Shown: piece after piece, positions 16,360-24,415 of the stretch
Layout: each line of letters starts with the position of its first letter
Numbering within the stretch: position 1 is the stretch's first letter
Assembly (NCBI RefSeq): GCF_007748095.1
Contig: NZ_CP036287.1
Location: 6,696,001 to 6,760,000 of the forward strand
Direction of reading: 5' to 3'
Length of the DNA stretch: 64,000 bases
Source: Engelhardtia mirabilis
Lineage (GTDB): Bacteria > Planctomycetota > UBA1135 > GCA-002686595
The notes under the pieces: model-generated
The model's input: only the letters and a program-made list of their open reading frames with translations
Database searches by the model: none
What the model was told of the DNA's origin: nothing
Made by a program: the position numbers and the translations under genes

Positions 16360-19046
16360 CGGTCCGCCTCCGAGCTTCGATCCAGGGCGCGCGAGACGCG
16401 GAAGCCTGCGTCGTCGGCGATGGTGTCGACATCGGCGAGGCCGCGGTAGCTGACCCGCGCGCTGAAACCCAGGGTGTAGTAGCTACCACCGCGGTGGTGG
16501 GCGGTCGAACGCCCCGCGGTCGAGCGCCGGAAGCCGTCGCCGGGGGCCGCCGGGTACTTGTCGTAGCGCGCCGGGGAGTCGCGCACCCACTCCCAGACGT
16601 TGCCGTGCATGTCGAAGAGCCCGAAGCCGTTGGGCGACTGCTCGCCCACCGGACCGGTGAGTGCTCGGCCGTCGGAGAAGTCCTCGATGTAGTCGAAGGT
16701 AACGCTCCAAAGGGGTGCGGAGCCTTCGTCCGCGAGGTTCGCGTGGCCCTCGAGCGACAGCTCGTCCTCGCCGGTGGCGAAGCGCGTGGTCGCGCCCCCG
16801 CCACAGGCGTACTCCCACTGGGCCTCGGTCGGCAGGAGCAGGCCGCAGCAGCGCACGAACCGCGCGCTGTCGTTCCAGCTCACCGTCTCGACCGGGTGCC
16901 GCAGGGTGAATGGTCCGGAGACGCTGGGCTCCCCGGCGGCGTAACCGCTCGGGTTCTCGCCGAACAGGCTGATCCACTGGCCTTGGGTGGTTTCGAACTT
17001 CGACATGAGGAACGGCTCGAGGGTCACCTCGTGCGGGGGCCCCTCGTTGGGAACGGCTTGCGGGTCGAAACCGGGCGCGCTCGGGTCTTCGGATTGGGCG
17101 CCCATCAGGAAGGTCCCGCCGGGCAGCAGCACCAACACGATCCCCATCTCGTCCGCGGGCACGATCTGCCCCGCGGCGTCGCGCCCGGGCTCGGCGCCGC
17201 TCATCGGGTGCCAGAACTCGAGCAGGCCCGAGTCGGGGTCGGCGCCGATCGGCAGCAGGCCGAGCTGCGGCTCGAGCTGCAGGCCGTCGTAGCGCTCGAA
17301 TGCCATCGTCGCGGCCTCGGCCCAGCGCTGCCGGGCCTCGGGTCCCTTGAGCGTCAGGGTCTCCAGTCCCTCGGCGAAGTCCAGGCGCTTGGGGATGCTC
17401 CAGCCCTCGTCGTCGATCCCGTCGTCGCTCGCGAGGCCCTGACTCAGCCGCTCGAGTTCGTCGATGAGCCGCACGAGCTGTTCGTCCCACCAGGCCGTGC
17501 GCCCGGCCTCGGGTCCATAGACCGGCGCATGCGCGTCGGCCCCTGCTGCGGCGCGCAGGCCGGCCAGGTCGTCGCGATAGGCGGGAGTCTCGGCCACCAG
17601 GGCTCGGGCGCGCTCGACCCAGTCTGCGAAGCGCTCCGCGAGCTGGGGCCCGGGAGGCCAAAGCTCGCGGGCCTCGGCGTGTAAGCGCTCGACGTCGCGC
17701 AGGGCCGAGAGGCGCAGGACGTCGTGGCTGCGGGTGGCGGCCAGGAGCGAAAGCCACAGGCTCACCGCCAAACCCGCGACCACCGCGACGACCGCGACCC
17801 CGGCGGCCGCGGCAAGGGCGCGGTTGCGGCGCACCCACTTGCCCAGCTCCGCGACTGGCCCCGTGCGGTAGGCGCGCACCACCCGGCCCTCCAGGTAGGC
17901 GCGCAGGTCCTCGGACAGCTCGATCACGCTCGCGTAGCGCTGGGACGGCTCGCGCCGCATGGCGTGCTCGCAGATGGCCACCAGCTCCGGATCGACGTCG
18001 CGCGACGCCTCGACCAGGGGTCGAGGCGCGGCTTCCACCACCTGGCCGACGATCTCCTCCGGAGTGCTGCCCGGATGCCCGAATGGGGCGCGGCCGCTGA
18101 GCAACTCGTACAGCATCCCGCCGATGGCGTAGACGTCCGCCGGCGGCCCGATCGCGTCGATCTCGCCGCGGGCCTGCTCGGGGGCCATGTAGGCGGGGGT
18201 CCCGACCAGATCGCCCGCACCGGTCATCAACGGCGAGTCGTGCTCGTGGTTGCGGCGCGTGGATTGCACCGGCGCGTGGCCTTCGGACCGGCGCCCGAGC
18301 TGGGCCAGGCCCCAGTCGATCACGTAGGTCTCACCGAACTGCCCGACCATCACGTTGGACGGCTTCAGGTCGCGGTGGACGACGCCGCGCGAATGGGCGT
18401 AGGCCACCGCTTCGCAGACGCGCAGCAGCACGTTCAGGGCACGCGCGCGGGGCCACTCGCCCGCGTGCACGCGCTCGACCACGCGCGCGAAGCTGTCGCC
18501 GCGGATCAAGGGCATCGTGAAGAAGACGCGGCCCCGGGCGTCGATGCCGAGCTCGTGCACCGGAACGATGCCGGGGTGCTCGAGCTGGCCGGTGACCTGG
18601 GCCTCCTCCAGGAAGCGCGCCAGGGTGCGGGGGTCCTTCGCCGCAAGCTCATCGACGTCGATCGAGTCGATCAGGACCTTCATGGCCAGCTCGCGGCGCA
18701 GGTCCCGATCCCACACGCCGAGGATGCGCCCGCGCCCGCCGTGGGCGAGCTCGCTGCGCACGGTCAGGCGTCCCGAGTCAGGGGGCTCGCGCCGCAGCCC
18801 CCTCACGTCCGCGCGCGCCTGGTCGCTGGCGGCCTCGCGCTGGCGGCCCTGCTCGAGCTCCGAGTCGAAGGCGTCCGAGAGCAGTTGCCAACTGGCGTAC
18901 ATGGCGCGCAGCTTCGGCGCGAGTTCCGCGTGGGACCCGCACAGTGCGTCGAAGTCGGGCTGCTCTCCGGCCTCGCGGCGCTCGATGTATTGCGCGAAGA
19001 GCTCCGCTGCCGGGGAGAGCTGAACGGGATCTCCCTGGGTGGACAT
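16356..19046 (-). CDS. Transmembrane Ser/Thr protein kinase with C-terminal formylglycine-generating-enzyme-like domain
   Basis: 896 residues. An N-terminal helical region (1-95) precedes a Hanks-type kinase: Lys123 in ELAMKVLID, HRDLKPSN at 224-231, DWG instead of DFG at 244-246, and APE at 288-290, all needed for activity. A single membrane helix is at about 409-437. The exported part has a helical linker and then, from about 660, a sulfatase-modifying-factor (FGE) type domain: GGTFLMG, ETTQGQW, HPVETVSWNDS, LPTEAQWEYA, FGLFDMHGNVWEW and HRGGSYY. In such sensors the FGE-like fold is usually a ligand-binding module and not an active oxidase. Signal sensing outside and phosphorylation inside, probably acting on the coupled ECF factor, is the likely job. 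Confidence 0.9.
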   Translation of the reverse strand: MSTQGDPVQLSPAAELFAQYIERREAGEQPDFDALCGSHAELAPKLRAMYASWQLLSDAFDSELEQGRQREAASDQARADVRGLRREPPDSGRLTVRSELAHGGRGRILGVWDRDLRRELAMKVLIDSIDVDELAAKDPRTLARFLEEAQVTGQLEHPGIVPVHELGIDARGRVFFTMPLIRGDSFARVVERVHAGEWPRARALNVLLRVCEAVAYAHSRGVVHRDLKPSNVMVGQFGETYVIDWGLAQLGRRSEGHAPVQSTRRNHEHDSPLMTGAGDLVGTPAYMAPEQARGEIDAIGPPADVYAIGGMLYELLSGRAPFGHPGSTPEEIVGQVVEAAPRPLVEASRDVDPELVAICEHAMRREPSQRYASVIELSEDLRAYLEGRVVRAYRTGPVAELGKWVRRNRALAAAAGVAVVAVVAGLAVSLWLSLLAATRSHDVLRLSALRDVERLHAEARELWPPGPQLAERFADWVERARALVAETPAYRDDLAGLRAAAGADAHAPVYGPEAGRTAWWDEQLVRLIDELERLSQGLASDDGIDDEGWSIPKRLDFAEGLETLTLKGPEARQRWAEAATMAFERYDGLQLEPQLGLLPIGADPDSGLLEFWHPMSGAEPGRDAAGQIVPADEMGIVLVLLPGGTFLMGAQSEDPSAPGFDPQAVPNEGPPHEVTLEPFLMSKFETTQGQWISLFGENPSGYAAGEPSVSGPFTLRHPVETVSWNDSARFVRCCGLLLPTEAQWEYACGGGATTRFATGEDELSLEGHANLADEGSAPLWSVTFDYIEDFSDGRALTGPVGEQSPNGFGLFDMHGNVWEWVRDSPARYDKYPAAPGDGFRRSTAGRSTAHHRGGSYYTLGFSARVSYRGLADVDTIADDAGFRVSRALDRSSEADR

Positions 19047-19160
19047 GGGCGGCTTCAGCTTAGCTCGCCCACGGGAGCTGACCTGGGAGTTCGCAAAAAG
19101 GCCCCGGAGCGCCCCCGACGCGCGAGGCGGAGGGACGCGGGCACTGGCGGCCGATGGCTG

Positions 19161-20750
19161 TCAGTGCCGGAAGTGCCGCGCGCCCGTGAAGACCATCGGG
19201 ACGCCGCGCTCGTCGCAGGCGTCGATCACGGCCTTGTCCTTGACCGAGCCACCCGGTTGCAGGATTGCGGTGATGCCCGCGTCCATGGCCGTCTCGGGGC
19301 CATCCGGGAAGGGGAAGAAGGCGTCGGAGGCGAGCACGGCGCCCTGCACCTGGTCGCCGGCCTTGGCGATCGCCAGCTGCACCGAGTCGATGCGGCTCAT
19401 CTGGCCCGCGCCCACGCCGAGCACGCGCGTGCCCTTCGCGATCACGATCGCGTTGGACTTCACGTGCTTGGCCACGAGGTTCGCGAAGACCAGGCCGTCG
19501 AGTTGTTCGGAGGTCGGCTCCGCGCGGGTGACAACCTCGCACTGCTCACGCTGCTCACGGCTCTGATCGGCATCCTGCACCAGGAAGCCGCCGGAGATCG
19601 GCTTGAGCTCGCCCGCCAAGTAGGCGCCACTCTTCGGGCCCACTTCACCGACGGTCAACAGGCGCACGTTCTTGCCCCACTTGGGCACGGTGGTCAGGTG
19701 CTCGAAGGCGTCCTCGTCGAAGCCGGGGGCGACGATCGCCTCGACGAAGCGCCGATCCGCGGTCAAGAACTTCGCCGTCGGCAGATCCACCGATCGGTTG
19801 AAGGCAAGGACCGAGCCGAAGGCGCTGACCGGGTCGCCGGCCCAGGCCTGGGCGATGGCCTCGCCGAGGGTCGCGGCGCTGGCGGCACCGCAGGGGTTGT
19901 TGTGCTTGACGACGCAGGCGAAGGGCGCCTCGAAGTCGCTCGCCAGGCGCAGGGCCGCGTCCAGGTCGACGTAGTTGTTGTAGGAGAGGGCCTTGCCGTT
20001 CAGCACCTGGGCGCTGGTCAGCGAGTGCGCGCCGGGGGTGGCGAAACGGTAGAGCGCCGCCTCCTGGTGCGGGTTCTCTCCATAGCGCAGGGTTTGCGCC
20101 CGGGTGCCGGCCAGGGTGAAGCCGCGCGGGAAGCGCTCCTGCGTGGCGCCGTCGGCCAACTCCTGGGCGAAGAGCCACTCGGCGATGGCGGCGTCGTAGC
20201 GCGCGGTGCGTTGGAAGGCAGCCACGGCCAACTCGCGCAGCAGCGAGGGCGGCAACTCGCGGTCCTGCTCACGCAGGGCGGCGAGCACACGCGGGTAGTC
20301 CTCCGGCGCCGTGACCACCCCCACCGAACGGTGGTTCTTCGCCGCCGAGCGCAGCATGGCCGGCCCGCCGATGTCGATCTGCTCCACGGCCTCCGCGCGG
20401 CTCACTCCCGGGCGCGCAACGGTCTTCTCGAACGGGTAGAGGTTGACCACCAACAGGTCGATGTTCTCGATCCCGTGCTGCTCCATGGCGGCGCGGTGCT
20501 CGGGATCGTCGCGCAGACCGAGGAGCCCCCCGTGCACCTTCGGGTGCAGGGTCTTGACGCGACCGGAGAGCATCTCCGGGAAGCCGGTGTAGCTCGAGAT
20601 CTCGGTCACCGGGACGCCGGCCTCGTTGATCGTCCGACAGGTGCCGCCGGTGGAGAGGACCTCCACGCCCAGGGCCACGAGGTCACGGGCGAAGTCGACG
20701 ATGCCTGTCTTGTCGGAGACGCTGATCAGCGCTCGCTTGACGCGGACCAT
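19161..20750 (-). CDS. purH: Bifunctional AICAR transformylase / IMP cyclohydrolase
   Basis: 529 residues, close to the usual size. The N-terminal MGS-like cyclohydrolase domain begins RALISVSDKTGIVDFA and contains STGGT, GRVKTLHPKVHGG and NLYPFEKT. The C-terminal transformylase part has RYGENPHQEAALY, KHNNPCGAA (catalytic Lys-His) and the final SDAFFPFPDG. It performs the last two steps of purine synthesis, formylating AICAR with 10-formyl-THF and closing the ring to IMP, in the cytosol. It is upstream of the kinase gene on the same strand, separated by 114 bases. A run of Ts in the minus-strand transcript after its stop may belong to a weak terminator. Confidence 0.96.
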   Translation of the reverse strand: MVRVKRALISVSDKTGIVDFARDLVALGVEVLSTGGTCRTINEAGVPVTEISSYTGFPEMLSGRVKTLHPKVHGGLLGLRDDPEHRAAMEQHGIENIDLLVVNLYPFEKTVARPGVSRAEAVEQIDIGGPAMLRSAAKNHRSVGVVTAPEDYPRVLAALREQDRELPPSLLRELAVAAFQRTARYDAAIAEWLFAQELADGATQERFPRGFTLAGTRAQTLRYGENPHQEAALYRFATPGAHSLTSAQVLNGKALSYNNYVDLDAALRLASDFEAPFACVVKHNNPCGAASAATLGEAIAQAWAGDPVSAFGSVLAFNRSVDLPTAKFLTADRRFVEAIVAPGFDEDAFEHLTTVPKWGKNVRLLTVGEVGPKSGAYLAGELKPISGGFLVQDADQSREQREQCEVVTRAEPTSEQLDGLVFANLVAKHVKSNAIVIAKGTRVLGVGAGQMSRIDSVQLAIAKAGDQVQGAVLASDAFFPFPDGPETAMDAGITAILQPGGSVKDKAVIDACDERGVPMVFTGARHFRH

Positions 20751-20789
20751 GGGATGGGATCGATGTGGGTCGGGGGGAGTGGGAATGGG

Positions 20790-20813
20790 GACGGGCGCCG
20801 CGGGGCGCCCGTC
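20790..20813 (-). terminator. Perfect 10-bp hairpin after the outer-membrane protein gene
   Basis: GACGGGCGCC (20790-20799) and GGCGCCCGTC (20804-20813) pair perfectly around a GCGG loop. It lies 63 bases beyond the stop of the outer-membrane protein gene and 40 bases upstream of purH on the same strand, so it would separate the two units or sit in the purH leader. Confidence 0.6.
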
Positions 20814-20876
20814 ATCGTCTCGGTGACCTGCCAGCGTGCGAACCCTGGTCGATTGCAGGCGCGGTTGGCGTGCTTG

Positions 20877-21716
20877 CTAGAGAAAGTAAGTCAGCCCCAG
20901 GAAGAAGATCACGCCCTCGGGAGTGACCTTGCCCGAGACCGTGTTGGCGTCGGTGCCGCCGCCGCCCTGGGGGATGTTGAGCACCAGGTCGTCGTCGGTC
21001 GAATCGAGGGCCACTTCCCAGAAGGCACCGAGCTCGAGGCTCAAACTGTCCGCCAACCAGAAGCTCGCGCCGCCGACGAAGCCGAGCGTCCAGTACTCGT
21101 CGCCCTCGAGGGTCACGCGCTCTTGGAAGCTGGGGCTGTACTGCACCGTCGCATCGAGGGAGATGCCGTCGATGTAGCCCAGGTCGATGCCACCGAAGAG
21201 CTTCATGCGCGGGTTCGCCTGGAGCGGATCGGTGTAGTAACGCGTCGAGAACAGGTAGTGGATCGACGTGTACTCGTCCGGCGAGATCTTGCTCGCCAGG
21301 GGCTCCACCGGGTCCGCCTTGAAGGAGCGGAACTCGACGATGCCGCCCAGAGCGAAGTTGTCGGTGAGGAAGTAGTTGTACTTCGCGGCACCGCCGCCGA
21401 TCGGCTGCAGCTTGGTGTAGTCCGTGCCCGAGCCGAGCTCCGGCGAACCGCTCTTGTCCTCGAGCGCGACCTTGGCGTTGAAGATGCCCCAACCCGAGGA
21501 GACCCCCAGGGTGTGCGAGCCCTCACCCATTCCTTCCCAGAACCGCGACTGGTCCGTGGCGACCGCTTCTTGGGTAAGGCCAGCGCATGAGCTGAGTGCG
21601 CCCATTGCGAGCACGCCAGCGGCCAAGAACAACGTGGACGACGGACGGGGCGCACGGCGTGCGGATGCGGTTCGCACGGTCGCAGCGACCTGGACCCAGG
21701 CGTGACGGATCGTCAT
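20877..21716 (-). CDS. Outer-membrane beta-barrel-like lipoprotein
   Basis: 279 residues from the ATG at 21716. A basic N-terminus and hydrophobic stretch end in a lipobox (ALSSC, Cys44), though the leader is unusually long and a signal-peptide start further in is possible. The mature part alternates short amphipathic strands with acidic turns (KYNYFLTDNFALGGIVEF, FGGIDLGYIDG, FWLADSLSLELGAFWEV) and ends FFLGLTYFL, the pattern of an outer-membrane barrel similar to OmpW/OmpA-like small porins. Specific function is unknown. It is divergent from the first lipase gene, so both may be exported under a shared control region. Confidence 0.65.
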   Translation of the reverse strand: MTIRHAWVQVAATVRTASARRAPRPSSTLFLAAGVLAMGALSSCAGLTQEAVATDQSRFWEGMGEGSHTLGVSSGWGIFNAKVALEDKSGSPELGSGTDYTKLQPIGGGAAKYNYFLTDNFALGGIVEFRSFKADPVEPLASKISPDEYTSIHYLFSTRYYTDPLQANPRMKLFGGIDLGYIDGISLDATVQYSPSFQERVTLEGDEYWTLGFVGGASFWLADSLSLELGAFWEVALDSTDDDLVLNIPQGGGGTDANTVSGKVTPEGVIFFLGLTYFL

Positions 21717-21894
21717 CGGGACTCTCGGAGGGCCTCGTGAACTGCTCCCAGGCGACGGACGCCGGGGGACGCGAAGCCGAATCCTAATCGGAGGCACCGG
21801 GCGGTGTTGACCCCATTTTCATTTGCGGCGCGGCGGCCTCGGGGGCCGTGGATAAGATGCCCCTTCTTCCGAGTCCCGAGACTCCAGCCCACCG

Positions 21895-24186
21895 ATGAAA
21901 CGCACTGCGGCCCTCTCATTGGCAATCGTCGGCGCCTTCCTCAGCGCTTGCGACAAGTCGTCCAACGTCGTCACGACGCCGATCGGCTCCGTGGCCATCT
22001 TCTCGCCCTCGACCGGCGCCATCCCGCTGCCCAACGACCTGCTCCTCTCGGGGTCGACGGACGGCACGTTGAATGCGCCGATTCCGAGCAACCCTGCCCA
22101 GCAGGGTCTGTTCGCGGCGATCAACGCGCTCGACGGCTGGTCGCCGACGGCGCCAATCTCGGTCGCCTTCTCGGAGCCGATCGACCCGGCCACGGTGCTG
22201 CCCGGTGCAGTGCGCATGTTCGCGGTCACGACCGCCGGCCTGTCGAGTGGTAACGCCGTCACGGGCATCGACTCGGAGTTGACCTTCGGCGTCGACTTCG
22301 TGGCGACCGCGACACCGGACTTCCGTGCGATCGCGCTGTTGCCCCTGCGCGCGCTCGAGCCGTCGTCCAACTACATGGTGATCGTCACCGATGCGGTCAA
22401 GGACGCGGACGGTGCCGCCACGCAACGCAGCATCGTTTACGACCTGGCGTCGGACACCGCGCCCCTGGCTGCTGACAACCCGCTCAAGCCGCTGCAGGGC
22501 CTGATCGGTGCGATGCAGACGGCGGCGGTGGGCGAAGGCATCGCGAAATCGAGCATCGTCGTCAGCTTCACCTTCCAGACCCAGGCCATCGGCACCGTCC
22601 TCGGCACCGTGGCGACGCTGGTCCAGGGCGGCGAGTCGGCGGTGATCGCCGGCCTGTGCGGCGCGGCCCCGGTGGACTGCACCGACATGAGCGCGGACCC
22701 CAACCTGGTCGCCAGCATCGGAGGGTTCGTCGAACTGCCTTCGATCACCACCAACGTGGACCTGGTGCGGGTATTCCAGGGCGAGCTGACGGTGCCGTAC
22801 TTCCTGACCGCGGCCGCTGCCGGCGGCACGGGCGTCGACGACCTGACCCAGGACCCGGCTCCGCTCTTGACCTGGTGGAACTCGCGCTTCGACTGGCTCG
22901 CCCCGGGGACCGACGACCCGAACCACGTCACCTCGCTGAACCCCCTACCGGCCACCACCGGCCAGGTCACGATCCCGGTCTTGGTCACGGTTCCGAAGGG
23001 CGCGGCGCCGCCCGTGGGCGGTTGGCCCGTGGCCATCTTCCAGCACGGCATCACCCGCAACCGCAGCGACCTGATCGGCAACGCCGGCACGGTCGAGGTG
23101 TCCACCGGCGTGTTCCAGGAGGTGCTAGCCTCGAACTCCGTGGCGGACGCCTTCGCCCTGGCGAACTACGCCTGCGTCGCGATCGACCTGCCCCTGCACG
23201 GGCTCGATCCCTCGAGCCAGTTCGGTGACCCCTTCCCGGCCGAGCTCTTCGCCGGCTACGAGACGGCAGTCGACGACCTGCGCGAGCGGACCTTCGGTCT
23301 GGACCTCTTGGACAACTTCATCGGCACGCCCAACCCGTCCGGGGACGGCTTCGCCGATCCCAGCGGCGCGCACTTCATCAACCTGGGCAGCCTGCGGACC
23401 ACGCGGGACAACCTGCGCCAGGCGGTCTCGGACCAGCTCTACCTGCTATCCCTGATCGACCAGATCGACGTGACCGACGGCGTCGGCGGCCCGGCGGACG
23501 GCACGCCGGACCTGAGCGGCTCGGACGTGCACTTCGTGGGGCACTCCCTGGGTGCGATCACCGGTGGCATCTTCCTGGCCTACGCCAACCAGGTCCGCAC
23601 CGTGAGCTCGGCGACCCTCGGCATGCCCGGCGGTCAGCTCGCCTACCTGCTGCAGAACTCGCCCAACTTCTCGGGGCAGATCAACGGCGGGCTCGCTGCG
23701 GCGGGGATCCTCCCCGGCACGGCCGAGTACAACCTGTTCTTCGTCGCGGCCCAGACGGTGGCCGCCGATGCCGATCCGCTGAACTACGCCCGGCTGATCA
23801 GCCCCCAGGCCCCGCCGCCCGGCGGACCCACGCCGACTCCGATCCACGCCCTCGAGGTGGTTGGCGAAGCGCCGACCTTCCTGCCGGACCAGACGATCCC
23901 CAACAGCGCGGCGACCGCGCCGCTGGCGGGCACCGAGCCCTACTTCGCGGCGCTGGGCCTGGACGACATCGAGGCCGACGTGCCCTCCGGCGCTCCGATC
24001 TTCGGCGCCGTGCGTTTCATCCGCGGCGCGCACCAGTCCCTGCCCTTCCCGTCCCTGACCACTGTGCCGGTGGCGACGCTCGACGACACCAACACGGAGA
24101 TGCTGGCGCAGACGGTCGAGTTCGCCGTGTCGAACGGCACGATGCTGACGCTGGTCGACGAGACGGTGATTGATACGGGGCCGTGA
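21895..24186 (+). CDS. VolA-like surface lipoprotein lipase (virulence-factor lipase family), copy 1
   Basis: 763 residues. The signal peptide ends in FLSAC (Cys19), so the protein is a lipoprotein. Residues about 30-300 contain a Big_5-like Ig domain (IFSPSTGAIPLPNDLL, VAFSEPIDP, LRALEPSSNYMVIV) matching the N-terminal module of bacterial extracellular lipases of the VolA/Pla-1 type. The C-terminal half is an alpha/beta hydrolase: WPVAIFQHGITRNRSD holds the oxyanion loop and VGHSLGAITGG the nucleophile Ser551. Such proteins release fatty acids from lysophospholipid or other esters at the cell surface. It is followed by a paralogue, pointing to a local duplication. Confidence 0.8.
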   Translation: MKRTAALSLAIVGAFLSACDKSSNVVTTPIGSVAIFSPSTGAIPLPNDLLLSGSTDGTLNAPIPSNPAQQGLFAAINALDGWSPTAPISVAFSEPIDPATVLPGAVRMFAVTTAGLSSGNAVTGIDSELTFGVDFVATATPDFRAIALLPLRALEPSSNYMVIVTDAVKDADGAATQRSIVYDLASDTAPLAADNPLKPLQGLIGAMQTAAVGEGIAKSSIVVSFTFQTQAIGTVLGTVATLVQGGESAVIAGLCGAAPVDCTDMSADPNLVASIGGFVELPSITTNVDLVRVFQGELTVPYFLTAAAAGGTGVDDLTQDPAPLLTWWNSRFDWLAPGTDDPNHVTSLNPLPATTGQVTIPVLVTVPKGAAPPVGGWPVAIFQHGITRNRSDLIGNAGTVEVSTGVFQEVLASNSVADAFALANYACVAIDLPLHGLDPSSQFGDPFPAELFAGYETAVDDLRERTFGLDLLDNFIGTPNPSGDGFADPSGAHFINLGSLRTTRDNLRQAVSDQLYLLSLIDQIDVTDGVGGPADGTPDLSGSDVHFVGHSLGAITGGIFLAYANQVRTVSSATLGMPGGQLAYLLQNSPNFSGQINGGLAAAGILPGTAEYNLFFVAAQTVAADADPLNYARLISPQAPPPGGPTPTPIHALEVVGEAPTFLPDQTIPNSAATAPLAGTEPYFAALGLDDIEADVPSGAPIFGAVRFIRGAHQSLPFPSLTTVPVATLDDTNTEMLAQTVEFAVSNGTMLTLVDETVIDTGP

Positions 24187-24203
24187 TCGGTACGGGGCCG
24201 TGA
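24174..24203 (+). repeat. Short direct repeat spanning the stop codon of lipase copy 1
   Basis: TACGGGGCCGTGA occurs at 24174-24186 and again at 24191-24203, a 13-base repeat with a 17-base period. The first copy includes the TGA stop, so a small duplication has doubled the end of the gene. Confidence 0.7.
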
Positions 24204-24213
24204 CAGACGCAGA

Positions 24214-24249
24214 GCGAGCGGGCCGGGAGGTGACTCCCGGCCCGCTCGC
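24214..24249 (+). terminator. Strong perfect 15-bp hairpin terminator after lipase copy 1
   Basis: GCGAGCGGGCCGGGA (24214-24228) and TCCCGGCCCGCTCGC (24235-24249) are perfect complements around a 6-base loop, 28 bases after the stop codon. No U tract follows, but the stem is very stable. It implies that the second lipase has its own promoter in 24250-24415. Confidence 0.75.
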
Positions 24250-24415
24250 GTTCGGGACGGCCGCGCGACGTTCACTCGAGGTCGATCCAGCTTCTGCGAC
24301 AGCGCCGGCTCGACCGACGGCCGACCGGTCCTCGGCATCGGTTGGTTCACGAGGGTGCGAGCGCGCTGACCACCGGGAGCTATGCTCGCAGCTCCGACCC
24401 TCCTGAGGAGCCCCC

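Noticed and set aside
19047..19160. Possible terminator with T run after purH
   Set aside because: The T run is separated from the only plausible stem by about a dozen bases and the stem needs two bulges.
17724..21590. A 3.9-kb open frame on the plus strand
   Set aside because: It runs antisense through purH and the kinase gene and its translation is His/Gln/Arg/Leu-rich without motifs; high GC removes stop codons from shadow frames.
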